Shown piece by piece: positions 10,246-21,776 of a stretch of 64,000 bases of DNA. Origin of the DNA: Diplolepis rosae (taxonomy: Eukaryota; Arthropoda; Insecta; Hymenoptera; Diplolepididae); assembly GCA_030998225.1 (NCBI GenBank), contig JAPYXD010000704.1:9858001-9922000 (forward strand). The letters run 5' to 3'. Within the stretch, counting starts at the first letter, position 1; each line of letters starts with the position of its first letter. The position numbers and the translations under genes are program-made. The notes beneath the pieces were generated by a model. That model did no database searches, was not told where the DNA came from, and was given only the letters and a program-made list of their open reading frames with translations.

Positions 10246-10517
10246 CTCTCTAAATATGAATCAGTCAAAATCTACTGATTATCAGTGAAATTTGACTGAT
10301 TTAAATAGCTAAAAAGAGGTAACTGTAAATCAGTCAAATTCCACTGATTGCTTCAGTGAAAATTAAGTGATTTAACAGTGAAAATATTTTTTCCACTGAT
10401 TCAATTAGTGATAATCAACTGATTTAACAGTGAAATATATTTTTTAAATGGTGAATCAGTGAAAAGTCAAATCACTGATTCAATCAGTAAAAATTTGACT
10501 GATTCAGATTTAGAGAG
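10246..10517. mobile_element. CACTGATT-rich MITE, copy 2
   Basis: The copy starts CTCTCTAAATATGAATCAGT and ends GATTCAGATTTAGAGAG. TA flanks both ends (10244-10245 and 10518-10519), the duplication expected from Tc1/mariner transposases. It sits only 12 bp from copy 1. The internal octamer cluster is as dense as in copies 1 and 3. Confidence 0.7.
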
Positions 10518-11100
10518 TAAATAGGAATTTAGAAAATTTATTAAAATGAAACATGTAAAAATTCATGTTTTTCTGCATACATTTACTGTATATAAAATAT
10601 ACATTATTTTTGAAATGCATACGATACACTATGTGATGATAGTTTATTATACTTACATTGCATCAGAGGGTATTAGATTTATTATTATCACCACATACAT
10701 CTTCATCTTTAGCGACAGTCAGCGATAGTAAAATTTTCATGCAAAGTATAGCTATTGGATTATGGCAGAATACTGAAAAAGAACGGAAAGCATGAATTTT
10801 ATACAAAAAGTTTTAGTCGGAAAGTAAAGAGAAATATATTCATGAGAGAGGATAGATTTTTATTGTCTTATCGAAATATTCTATGTATATATGATATATC
10901 CTAAATTTTAAAGGTCGATTGACAGTAATATGAAAAAAATTAATGTTACAATAAACAGAAGAGATTTTTTATTGCAAATCCCGCTTGACTTTATTTTCAT
11001 TTATTTAATTTGATTAACATGCATTTAATTTACAAAAATGGAAGTTTTTGCCATAATATTTATTTTACTTACAATCGGATTATATTTTTATTATTGAGCC
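10518..11100. other. AT-rich stretch, nothing recognised
   Basis: Only AT-rich low-complexity sequence is seen. The short open frames are rich in Ile, Tyr and Phe, as expected by chance at this composition. Confidence 0.4.
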
Positions 11101-11101
11101 A

Positions 11102-11263
11102 CTACGAATTTCGTTTGTTTTTATCCACTTTTTTCCTTTCATCTCTCAAATATACTTTTTTCAGTGCCGGCGCATTTCCTGCGTTGAATTGGATTTCATT
11201 CGATGAGTGGTCCATCACTTTCAGGATCTGTAATTTATCGTCCAACAAAACAATTGCACTCAT
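11102..11263 (-). pseudogene. Possible CENP-B/pogo-type helix-turn-helix fragment
   Basis: A 53-residue minus-strand frame begins MSAIVLLDDKLQILKVMDHS and ends in a Lys/Arg-rich tail. The L-x2-KLQIL-K-x(5)-NEI pattern resembles the CENP-B N-terminal helix-turn-helix of pogo/Tigger transposases, but later helix residues are not clear. No further transposase sequence is found beside it. The call is tentative; the opposite strand also has a short open frame. Confidence 0.25.
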
Positions 11264-11767
11264 AGTACGCTAATTGCAAAATTTCAAACATGGGATATCT
11301 GCTATTATGCCACAAATTGGGAAATTGTAATTCGCCTGCTAATGCTGCAGAAAATGAATTTTGGAAATGCAAAACAATAAAAGCAGTTCGATGTTTGGAA
11401 AATCACAACGTGGCTCTAGATCTGTCGATCCATAAATATATTTTTGCTAGGGTAAGATCACAGTGATACTTATACGGGCGCTCAAAAATTAAAGGCAAAA
11501 TACATTGAAATGTTTAGTTATTATTTAAAATGGACAAAAACCTTAATAAATTAGTCAAAATGAGTATGTTGTCCTGAAATTTTAGTAAGTTGACAATGCA
11601 CTCGCTTGAAATTCTTAATGTTCGACCATGGAGCTAAACTAGAGTTATGTAGATAACTTTTCCGTAATTGTGAATTCGGCCAGGAAAAAATATGAGACTT
11701 TTATAATTGGTATATATTTTGTGAAAGTATGAAGGGTAGAAAAAACGACTTCTTCAGACTATAATAA

Positions 11768-13202
11768 TATCCACTACGTCCAGTAGTTTCATTGCTAAAT
11801 TCACCTACGTTTAATATGGCAAAATTATTTAATGATTTTTTCAAAAAATGCTTAAAAACCCCGCTTACACAAATAAAAAACTCTCATATTTTTAGGGATA
11901 CCATCATTTCTGAAACGGTTCCAGCGGACCATCTGATGGTCTCTTTTGATGTGACTTCCTTATTTACTAACATTCCTCTTGAATTAATTAAAGAAAGTGT
12001 TATTAATAGATGGCCTCTTCTAGAGTTGAATACTTGTTTACCTAAATCTGAATTCATCAAGGGTGTTGAATTTCTAATGAAACATACTTATTTTCAGTTT
12101 AACAAATCTTTTTACAAACAAATTTTTGATACCCCTATGGGTTCTCCTATTTCTCCTATTCTAGCTGATATTGTAATGCAAGATCTTGAACATAAAGTTA
12201 TTGATAACTTAGATTTTCATTTACACACTTATTATCGTAATGTTGATGACACCTTTCTCATTATTCCTGATAATAAAATAGATTATGTCTTACAGAAATT
12301 CAACTCCTACCACCCTCGCTTAAAATTTACTCATGAAATTGAGGGTAATAACTCGATTTCTTTTTTGAATATTAAAATTATTAAATGCAAAAATGGAACT
12401 ATTCTTACTGATTGGCAGAGAAAAGACACATTTTCTGGTAGATTTATAAATTTCTTTTCATATCATCCGATAAAACAGAAATCTGCAATAATTAAAAATT
12501 TAGTGGACTCGGCCATACTCTTATCACATCATTCTTTTCACTAGAAAAATTTATCAATAGTTAAAAAACTTTTAGATCTTAATAATTATCCAGCTAAATT
12601 CATTGACTATCATATACAACGTAGAATTTTATATAATTACAATAATAACAACAATTTTACTAACAATAATGTAAATAAAAAATTTGATTCTAGAAGATTG
12701 GTATCTATTCCATTCTTTGGTAATATCTCATTTTCAATAAAAAGAATATTATCTGATTTTAATTTAAATACAATTTTTAGAATTGATTCAAAGTTAGACA
12801 ATATGATTAAACTTGGTAAGGATCCATTGGATATTTTGGAACAATCTAATGTAGTTTACAAGATCACCTGTAAACAATGCAAAAAAACATATATAGGCCA
12901 GACTGGTAGATTGCTCCGAACTAGATGAAATGAACATCGTAATAATATTAAAAATTAATATTAAACTGAATGAGAAATATCATAACGTTGTTAGCAAATA
13001 TATATTAGAATTTGGCCATGATTTTGATTGGGATAACTTATTAATTTTACACAAAGAAAATAATTATTTTAAGAGATGCTTAGCGGAAATTTTTTACATA
13101 AAAAAAGAAGGAAACAATTGCTTGAATGTTATTACAGACTTAAAGAATTATATCCCTTCCTATAATATGATCTTGGAACAACTCTTAAATTCCAAATGTT
13201 AA
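11768..13202 (+). pseudogene. Penelope-like retroelement: reverse transcriptase plus GIY-YIG nuclease, broken
   Basis: The first block (11768-12541) reads through LRPVVSLLNSPTFN, then MVSFDVTSLFTNIP, then TPMGSPISPILADI and a YRNVDDTF catalytic box. These are RT motifs of Penelope-like elements. A TAG at 12542 interrupts the frame, which continues unchanged to 12925 and includes the GIY-YIG start VVYKITCKQC and TYIGQTGR. A TGA at 12926 and a +1 shift follow. The last block (12930-13199) is the C-terminal EN region, with NVVSKYILEFGHDFDWDNLL. The 5' part of the RT is missing, so the copy is 5' truncated. No pLTR or hammerhead motif is visible. Known Penelope-like elements use this RT with the GIY-YIG nuclease for target-primed insertion; this copy is dead. 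Confidence 0.9.
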
Positions 13203-13724
13203 TAATAAAAAATAGAAAAATCTCTTTTTCATTCTTTGTTTCCATGTCTTCATTAGTTTCCTCCGTCCTATTATTAATCTGTATTCATGTTAATTTAATT
13301 TCAATACTAATTTTATTCAGTATTTTATAATATTTCTTATTTTCATATTACAGCACTTTCCAATTTCTCAGTTCAATATGTTACCTACTCTAAGTTTGTT
13401 TATAAATTTCTGTGGTCTCTACTCGCCTTTCAGTACAGCTTGATCTCTTGTCTCGTTAATATTTACTATATATTTATTTCCATCACGTTAATATGATGTT
13501 TAAAACAAATTGTTATTGTTACTTGTTTAAATAGACTAGTTTGTGTTATTTTTACAAAAAAATTCTATTATAATGACCTCACATGGAATTTTAGGTAATT
13601 AATTTTTGTGTTTATATTAGTTTTTAATTGAATATCCGCTCAGCGATTCACCGGTTTTGCGGAATATTCATCTTTCTTTGCGCAGAATCAAATTCATTCC
13701 TCATGTTTCACTTTTACTACTGTA
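13203..13724. other. AT-rich stretch after the Penelope-like element
   Basis: No coding sequence. It may include the 3' tail of the Penelope-like element, but no boundary is visible. Confidence 0.35.
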
Positions 13725-13726
13725 TA

Positions 13727-14574
13727 CCACCTTGATCAAAAAGTTTTAGGACTCGTCACCGTGTGGCGCTCTCGTTCGGCCGATTTTAATTCTCTCTTTT
13801 TTTGTTATGTTGGTAGAAGTGTCATTGACGGTATGTCAGATTTTCAGCTTGATAGCTTGACATTTGTTTATGTAACGCTGTATTGTGTATATCTATCTTT
13901 GTGTGTGGTTTCGATTTTTCACAAGAAAAAAAAATGTCATCAACTTTGCAGCAACAAGTTTGTATTAAATTTTGTGTTGAAAATGGATTTAACGGTGCGC
14001 AGACTTTGGAAATGTTGGAGAAGTGTTTCGGCAACGATATTCTAATCAAATCGAACTTTTCCGCTGGCACGAACGCTTCAGAAGTGGTCGTGAGTCGGTC
14101 CAGGATATCGAACGCTGTCCAGGCCGTCGACGGTGAAAACTGATGAAAACATCAAAAAAATCAAAAGGTGGATGACTGTAAGCCGCAAATTTACCATTAG
14201 AGAGATTGCAGAGGAGTTGAACATTGCTTACGGATCCGCTCAAGGCATTTTGGTTAATGATTTGGGCCTCAGACGTGTCGTTGCAAAGCTGGTGCCGAAA
14301 GACCTGAATTTCATGCAAAAAAGGGATTTTTGGACAAACAACTCGTGGATTTTGCACCAAGATAACGCACCGTCGCGCAATGCCATCGTTATCCGTGAGC
14401 ATTTGGCTAAAAACGAAACGAATACCATCCAACAACCACCGAATTCACCTGATTTGGTTCCCTGAGAATTTTTCCTATTCGGTCGACTCAAGAAACCGCT
14501 CCGCGGAACGCGTTACAGCACCCGAGATGAGGTCATGGAAAAATCGAAGATATATAACTTTTTGATCAAGATGG
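13727..14574 (+). mobile_element. Internally deleted mariner element
   Basis: The ends are inverted repeats, CCACCTTGATCAAAAAGTT and AACTTTTTGATCAAGATGG, between TA duplications (13725-13726 and 14575-14576). At 848 bp it is about 430 bp shorter than a typical mariner. Both ends look intact, so it could be moved by a related transposase if one exists elsewhere. Confidence 0.9.
13934..14550 (+). pseudogene. mariner transposase, frameshifted and deleted
   Basis: Translation starts with ATG at 13934 (MSSTLQQQVCIKFCVENGFN), the first helix-turn-helix. Frameshifts near 14043 and 14125 break the linker that contains HERFRSGRESV. The second helix-turn-helix follows in another frame (TIREIAEELNIAYGSAQGIL). 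After FMQKRDFW the catalytic core is deleted up to the second aspartate motif, WILHQDNAP. The third motif, NSPDL, is followed by a stop at 14463. The first catalytic Asp region is missing, so no activity is expected. Confidence 0.85.
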
Positions 14575-14704
14575 TATTAGTAAATTTTGTAATTTCACAA
14601 AAGTGAAATTAACAACATGTGATACAAATTAGGCGTCACGAATTACTGACTATTTTCAATTATATTCGGAATGTTTACTGAGAAAGAAATGCAAATTTAA
14701 TGTA

Positions 14705-15146
14705 CAGTCGGGCTTCTCAATAAGAGCGCTCACGGGATTGTAGGGGAAGGAATTTCCGGGAAGTGTGGTACCCCCACTCTCTACAGAAAAGCTCGCTCGC
14801 TCGAAACATAAGCAGATCTCTCAATAAGAGCGCTTCGACTCTCCTCGATTTGTCTCATTCGTATATGAATTTATTGTTTCTAAAAAATTTTAACCAGAAC
14901 TTTAAAATTAAATCGAAAAATACACTAAAATCGAAATTATCTATTGCTAAAAAAGATTGTACGAATCAATAAATAAAAAACAATGCACTTTTTATTATTT
15001 TTTTTTTTGAATCGTCAACGAACGTTCTTATTGAAAAGCCTCGAAATGAATCCCGTGGCATTCAAAACAAGCACGGTAGTGGGGGTACTGCTTGATCACG
15101 GATTCGGGGAAGCGCTCTTATTGAGAACTCTCTTATGTAAATACTG
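14705..15146. mobile_element. Pogo/Tc1-like MITE
   Basis: TA flanks both ends (14703-14704 and 15147-15148). The left end CAGTCGGGCTTCTCAATAAG pairs with the right end read in reverse, which has CAGT, an extra segment, then TTCTCAATAAGAGCGCTTCC. The TTCTCAATAAGAGCGCT box is also repeated internally at 14818-14833. No transposase is present; frames here are short and featureless. Confidence 0.6.
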
Positions 15147-15694
15147 TAAATATATACTACTGTGAATAGTGAAAAATATATTGAGGCATCAATGGCGGGT
15201 GTGGTTCATTCTTTTATTTAAAAAGAAAATCTAACATTAAAATATTAAAATATATTCTTTATTATTTACCGAAATGTTAGGATTATACTCGCATTTCCTT
15301 TTTACTGAAATAAGGTTTAGCGTGCTTAGGGCTCGCGATATGATAAGAAGAAGAAAATACTATTCTAAATTTTAATTTCCTAATCTATATATTACAGTAT
15401 AGGTTGTACTTTATCCTAAAATTTAGGTACCTATTCCGAATTATACTCTTCATGTGAATTATGCACTTCTTTGAAAAATATCTTTTTTTACTCAGTGAAT
15501 TATTTATTTTTTTGTAAAAAAATCATTCGTGAATAATAAACTAGAGAAGTCACGTTGAAATCTCGTAAATTGAACTATTTTTACAATAAAAACCGTTAAA
15601 TATGAACTTAATACAAATAAATAAACAAAATAAAACTTTGGGGGTTGCACACGCTAAAAAGAGCATTCGTTAAATCCGAACGCATTTGCTGAAT
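15147..15694. other. AT-rich stretch, nothing recognised
   Basis: No open frame, repeat or RNA gene is recognised between the MITE and the TTAA element. Confidence 0.4.
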
Positions 15695-16019
15695 TTAAGG
15701 ACGTTCTCTTGCCCGTAGATGTGCTCATCCTACTCTATCATAGGTAGTGCAAACCTAATGGAAAGGTGGTGGACCGTTAGCAACTAGCGCCGCGTACAGC
15801 ACTGCGCATGAACTACCATTATGTGTGCACGTGTTAGTGCATATACATGCATACGTAGGTTCTTTAAATGTGTTACAAAGAATATATTCAAATAAAATTA
15901 AAAGGAAATTGAAGATTTAGCGCAAAATTGTGAAAATTTAATTCAAGATTGAGAAGTTATGTTATTACTCACTCTTTAATTACATTTACACAATTTTGCC
16001 TTAAATCATGGTTTTCTCG

Positions 16020-16226
16020 TCATAAATAAAAATAAAAAATATCTGTAATTTGTATTTTTATTTTAAGAAAATATAGTTGCTTAGCACATTTTGCGTTGAT
16101 TTTTGTACTACAAGATAATCGAACACTTTGTGGGGTCGAGATAGCTCTCTTCGGTGTTGTGTGAAAGTCTTCTCCAAATACATCCTTGCTGCTTCCTGCT
16201 TCTGGGATATCTTCTGATTCTTTTTT
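16020..16226 (-). pseudogene. Likely second exon of the THAP transposase
   Basis: A minus-strand acceptor TATATTCCAG is followed by an open frame of 68 codons. It begins KKESEDIPEAGSSKDVFGED and continues with a Thr/Pro/Ser-rich linker and a Cys/Lys-rich segment before a stop at 16020. The phase (0) agrees with the donor of the THAP exon at 17794. The last 20 codons are AT-rich and may be intron or deletion junction. No DDE catalytic motif follows in the remaining 320 bp of the element. Confidence 0.55.
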
Positions 16227-16481
16227 CTGGAATATAGATTAAAAGCATTTAATTTATATGAATATTTGAAATTTATTTCGTAGGTATTTTATAAAATAAA
16301 TAAAAATAAATTTTATAAAATAAAACTCCAGTCATATGTTTCGCGAAATTGTGGTGGGAATTTCTGACATTGTGGAATTTGTATTGGCAATTCTCAGCTA
16401 TTTTTTCATAAATAATCCTTTGTAATTTTATACTATATATGTACTTGCATCTATATCTTCAGTAACATTTAGACAGAAGTA

Positions 16482-17493
16482 CACTGCCGGTCGAAATTAT
16501 TTGTTCACGTGTTGTTTCAGCTATTCCTAAAGTGTCTTAATTTTTATAATAACAAGTTGAAATTTTTTTCCCTATCATAAAATAAAAGTTAATAAAATTT
16601 TGCAAATAACAAATAAAACAAAATAAAAAATAATAAAATAAACTAAATAACAAAATTGAAGAAATTTTTTTTTCACAGAAAAATTTCTTCAATTTATATT
16701 GGAAAATACCATCTAGTTTTAAATAACGTTGGATTAATTCTAAATCAGAGGTTGATAAGGTCGATATAGTAGAGTTCCGTTGTCACGTACAGTGATACAC
16801 TCTTCTAATGATCGACATAATCGACTGAAATGATTTAGAAAAATCAGAAAAAATAACAAAATGTTAATTTTATAAAAAAATATTTCAGAAAACTTGAAAT
16901 TTCAATCATTCTGAAAAATATTAACAACTCTGAAATTAATTAAGATTTTTAAAAGTTTTTTGTCTCATTTAAATGGTAGGTTTTCATAGTATTTTGCTAA
17001 CTAATCAAGATATTTTCAGATTTTTTTTCCTGGATTCTACCCGGCGTCAAAAATGATACAAAAAGGTCATAAAATTTTAAAAATGTGTAGCTACTTACAA
17101 GAAATTTTTAAAAACCAATGTGTATCATATTTTAATAAAATTTATAGATTACTGTCTTCATTTGAAAATTTTCGACATGTTTGTACCATGTTTGACCCCA
17201 GGGTAGAATCCAAAAGAAAAATTCTAAAAATATCTTAATAAGTTAACAAAATACTATGAAGAGTAACCTTCAAAATGAGACCAGAAACGTTTAAAGGTCT
17301 TAATTAATTTCAGTGTTATTAATATTTATTCAAAACGATCGAAATTTGACGTTTTTTGCAATATATTCTTATAAAATTATCATTTTGCCTTCAACTTGGG
17401 CTCACTAGATGCAAAATTTAAATAATTATAAAAATTAAGACACTTTAAGAATAGCTAACACAGCAGGTGAATAAATAATTTTGACCGGTAGTG
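16482..17493. mobile_element. Tc1-type fold-back, non-autonomous, inside the THAP gene intron
   Basis: TA flanks both ends (16480-16481 and 17494-17495). Termini are CACTGCCGGTCGAAATTATT and AATAATTTTGACCGGTAGTG. The inverted similarity extends far inward; for example TTTTCATAGTATTTTG near 16980 and CAAAATACTATGAA near 17245 pair. The 1012-bp element is therefore almost a full palindrome. No transposase is encoded; the small frame at 17053-17238 spans the centre of the palindrome. Confidence 0.8.
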
Positions 17494-17793
17494 TATATAC
17501 TACTTTTTTAGTTTGGTATCTCAAAATTACGTGCTAGAATTTTATTGTCATTCCTAAGGAAGTTTTAGATACTTCATCGAAGTTTCTTGTACTATTTTAT
17601 GTAAATTTTCTTACGATTTTTACATTTTTTCACATTTTCGAAGTTTACTTCGAAATAGGGCTCATATATGTAATATTTTATTTATTGCACTTAAAATTTT
17701 AGAAATAAAGATCACTAATGAGGACTCTGATCAGAGCTGAAAAGTTTGAAATTATATACAATATCGTATGAAATTAAAAATATTGTTACTTAC

Positions 17794-18166
17794 GTGTGCA
17801 AACTGCACGCTACTTTCTTTAAAGTCTCGTATGCCTTCTGCAGGTTTTTCTACTTCGGGAATAAAAATTTCGAAGTCTGATGGGGAAGAAACACTCGCCG
17901 GTTTAATGTTCACATCACTTCCACTCGACACATCACTACACGACGGTAAATTTAACGACGGAAAAATGTCGATGACAAATAAAAAATTGTCTTTCTAGTA
18001 CTTCGAGGTATCCTAACCTCGACAAGTAGGGATTTGAGCATGTTTCTATTCATCGTTGTCCGGTATTTTCTTTCTTCGGAAACCGATGAATTGACACATT
18101 GTTCTTCCGACCCCTTTTGGAGGTACACCCACTCACAGCACACTGAATTTCGTACTTCGAATTCAT
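17794..18166 (-). pseudogene. THAP zinc-finger exon of a Kolobok-like transposase, broken
   Basis: ATG at 18166 opens MNSKYEIQCAVSGCTSKRGR, then SIHRFPKKE, and after a gap FFICHRHFSVVKF. This shows the C2CH zinc finger: Cys-9, Cys-14 and C-x2-H in ICHRH, with the HRFP and HF motifs of THAP domains. At codon 39 a TGA stands where the conserved Trp is expected (GQR-stop-IE), consistent with a TGG to TGA change. A frameshift near 17965 moves the reading to SGSDVNIKPASVSSPSDFEI, which runs to a consensus donor, CACAC|GTAAGT. THAP domains bind the transposon ends in the known families. The two lesions make this copy non-functional. Confidence 0.8.
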
Positions 18167-19052
18167 TTTAAATGATTATAAAGCGCGATCGCGTACGAAT
18201 TGTTGATACATGTATACAACAATGGCGGAACTCATACGAAGCCGTTCCCTTTGCTGCACTCCGCCCGCTTCCGACAACTAGCGCCGCGTACACCACCGCA
18301 CATGAACTATCCTACGGGGACACCCAATACATTAGAGGTCGACCTGCTCTGGGTAGTGGGATTACTGTTAAGCTTTCTAACCGAATGAGTTGAGCACCGT
18401 TTATGCGCAAAAGTAACAAAATGTGTCTTTTGCGTCGATTTGTGCGATTTGGCAACACCGCTTTCCTGTCTTTCTCATATCGAGTCGAAAGCATATGGTG
18501 TGAGAGAGGTTATATTACGAGTTTATTGACAGTTTGTAAATACTAATAAGATGTCTAATAAATTTCCCAACAAAAATGGATTTTTTATTTCACAAAAATC
18601 AGCTGCTCGTAAAAACAAAGCTCTGGAATCAATGTCAAATGTAAGCATACGCGCGCGCTGTTGAAGCGGTGTTGCCAAGTCACCATATTTGCTTCAGCAA
18701 GCCGGCTAAGAATTTGTGCAACTGCGAGTTTCAACAACGTATATCTTTAAAAGTAGTGCCGGTACACGTATTTTTTATGATGGCATACGATTCCTTATAA
18801 TCTCTAGTATAATATACTAGTTTTCCAAAAAAATCTAAAGAAAATTGTGCTTTTAATGTAAAGAAAGGTATGGCGAAACTGAACTACGCCTATCTAACAC
18901 GTGTTAAGAGCGTTTAGAGCTTAATTTCTCGATTTTAAGTACCGGTCTTGATGCTAATCTTTCTACCGTTTTGTAGATCATGGTAAAAAGTGCTTATTTA
19001 CGAAGTTTTAAAGAAATCTAAAGAAAAGTGGTTTTCAAGAGAACGTCCTTAA

Positions 19053-20490
19053 AGCTACTTAAAATGTCATTCATAAAAAAGGAAAATATTTTCGGAATAT
19101 CGGAAAATAACTTTCTGATTTGGGCGAAAGTTAAAAAAAAAAGAAAATAGTTTCTCAAAATCCGAACAACACTTTAGGAAATTCTGAAAAAGAATGTTCG
19201 TTTTTAACTTTCGAGATATTTGATTGTTGATTTCCGATATTGAGAAAATGATGTCCGAGATTTGAAAGTCGCTTCCGAATTTTCATAATTTTGTTTTCAG
19301 AGCAAAACAGAACGCAACTTTCCCAAAAACAGATAATGGTTTTCTGAATTTTAGAATGTCACATTCTAAACATTTAAAAATCATATTCTACTTCATTAAA
19401 TTATGATTTACTTAAAGTAAATAAATAAATAATTTATTTACTATCAATTAATGAAAATTTTAATTTTATTTATATAATATTCATTTAATAATTATTTTGC
19501 TTGATGATTATATTTATTATCAAATAAATGTATTGAAGAATAATTTTAATAATAATAAAATATAAATAATAATTTCAATAATAATAAATTCAATGATAAA
19601 AAAAGTAAAAAATGTTGCCAGCTGAATATTTTTTCCAGAAAACCCGAAAAATTCTTTATATTCTGAGAATAAAAGTGAATTTTATATATTACAATAAAAT
19701 ATGTTAAAGTTTCATAAGAATTTAACTAACGTGGATAAAATACAATAAATATACACATTCTGTTAAAATTTTATACCAAAATCTGATAAAATTACAAGCA
19801 CTGTCATATTTTAATATAATTGGTAAAAAGAATATCATGTTTAACTATTTTTATTCTAATTAGAATGGTAAAGAATTTTGTTAAAGAAACTATATGATTG
19901 GAAGTTTTATTGACTTTCAGATGTGTTTTCTGATTGAGGTTGAATAAAAATAGTTGGTGGTAATCGATCATGACTTTTTGAGGAGCATAAAACCTACCCT
20001 TTAGTGCATAAAGCTGCCTTTGAATTCAAATGAAAGATGGCACGAAGGATAGGCTTTGTGGTAAAAACTCTGTTGGATATTTCCGCTTACCAATTTAATG
20101 CCGAAAGGGTGAGGTACCCTTCTCTTATCAGACTTTTAATCAAGAACACGTAAAATGAAATCTCAGGAAGGTCAAGGATAATTTTAAACTCCCGAAAAGA
20201 GTAGAAATAAGCATCTTCAAGGGCAATATGCTTTCTTAGACTATTTTGTAGTAATTTCAGCCAATGTAGATGTAATCATCGAACATTTTCACTAAACTCT
20301 GAATTTGTTACCCTACACTTTTAATTTCAAATAATACTTTATATATTTAGCATTTTTATTGCTTTATTACGAGCTTTTAATTAGTTTTTTTACTTCATCC
20401 TAAAAATATATTCTCATTAACCTGAATCATTTGATTATTATTCATTTTTTTGTTATTTAGTTGTTTATGTATTTAATAGCAGATGGAAAT
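19053..20490. other. AT-rich stretch, nothing recognised
   Basis: No gene is visible. Positions 19060-19330 contain many imperfect TTTCCGA/TCGGAAA motifs. From 19400 to 19800 the sequence is low-complexity AT. Confidence 0.4.
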
Positions 20491-20495
20491 GATAA

Positions 20496-21451
20496 CACAG
20501 GTCCGCAAGGTTTTGTTGTTGAAAAGGTATGGTTGGTTTCCGGAGTTATTTTTAGACGTAGAATCTGAATCCGGAATCAGAATCAGCCTATCACGTCAGG
20601 ATTTTGAGATATTTGAGGTTATGTGCTCGAAAAATGGGGTTTTCCGCTACGTTTGAGGATATGTACAGGGCGCAAGAAATTTTTTTGGTTTTTTTCTCAA
20701 ATATCATCATTTAGCACTACTCTTTCCCTTCAAAATGAGCTATTGAACAGTCACGAGCGATTTTTTTTCACAAGGATACGGCCATATCAAGTTTTGACTT
20801 TTATCCGAACAACCTTATGAGCATTCACATTGACTCTTTGGTGCATACCATTCTGCATTCGAAAATTTATCTTGAAAATTTGTGCTTGCGGGTTTTGATG
20901 GTCTGTGAATAAGAATTTATAGTCAGAAAATTGACATTTCCATTTCTAAGATGGCGGATTCAAAATGGCGGATCGAAATTTACGAAATTAAACGATTTCG
21001 CTCTCTAAAAACTCTTACTCGGGGGTTTCGGAATTGCTCATTACGAAAATGGGGTCGCAGGATTGATATTTTCATTTACAAGATGGCCGACGGTTTTAAA
21101 CTGTGCGAACTGAATGCTCATAAGGTTGTTCGGATAAATGTCAAAACTTGATATGGCCGTATCTTTGTGAAAAAAAGTCGCTCGTGACTGTTCAATAGCT
21201 CATTTTAAAGGGAAAGAGTAGTGCTAAAGGATGACATTTGAGAAAAAACCAAAAACATTTCTTGCGCCCTGTACATAACCTCAAAAGTAGCGAAAAACCC
21301 CATTTTTCGAGCACATAACCTCAAATATCTCAAAATCCTGACGTGATAGGCTGATTTTGATTCCTGATTCAGATTCCACGTCAAAAATTACCCCGGAAAT
21401 GATCTTTCGCTTTCCAACAACAAATACAAACCCATTATTTGCAGACCTGTA
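20496..21451. mobile_element. PIF/Harbinger-like fold-back element, copy 1
   Basis: Ends are CACAGGTCCGCAAGG and its inverse ending GCAGACCTGTA, flanked by TAA (20493-20495 and 21452-21454). TWA three-bp duplications are the Harbinger hallmark. The inverted arms are about 370 bp and include TTGTTGTTGAAAAG, ATCACGTCAGGATTTTGAGA and CAAAACTTGATATGGCCGTA. The centre (20870-21080) contains AAGATGGCGGATTCAAAATG. The two open frames (20623-20820 and 20951-21151) lie in the arms and are not genes. Confidence 0.75.
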
Positions 21452-21776
21452 TAATCAGTACATTTTTTTTCTTTTTTACAATTCTTAACTCGATGTTAAG
21501 TTCGTGAAGCTAAATATTGTTAATTGAAAACAGTACCTTTCGTATATACTTCTATAAAAACGAGTAAAACTACCATATTGTTTATTGTAAAATATTAACG
21601 AACGGTTCTCACCTACATATTCACTCAAATCATTTAAAAGTTCTATTGAAAACATTTGAATAGCACGAAAACTACCTTGAAAACATAGTAAAGAATAGTT
21701 TTTTTCCGAATATCTTATTTTTTATTTTTTTCAACAATTTAACAATTGAGTTGCCGGATTCTACGAGCATAACCCA

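Larger units (their letters stand above)
15699..19048 (-). mobile_element. Kolobok-like DNA transposon (TTAA duplications, THAP gene)
   Basis: TTAA occurs at 15695-15698 and at 19049-19052. Directly inside are 13-bp perfect inverted repeats, GGACGTTCTCTTG and CAAGAGAACGTCC. The 3350-bp interior carries a minus-strand THAP-domain exon and a likely second exon. THAP plus TTAA is the known combination of the Kolobok superfamily; P elements also have THAP but make 8-bp duplications. A Tc1-type fold-back (16482-17493) lies in the intron. A direct repeat with CAACTAGCGCCGCGTAC is present at 15781 and 18275. The catalytic domain is not found, so the copy is internally deleted and inactive. Confidence 0.75.

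Noticed and set aside
13883..13933. An upstream extension of the mariner transposase before the ATG at 13934
   Set aside because: The family start MSS.LQQQV and the usual position relative to the terminal repeat support 13934.
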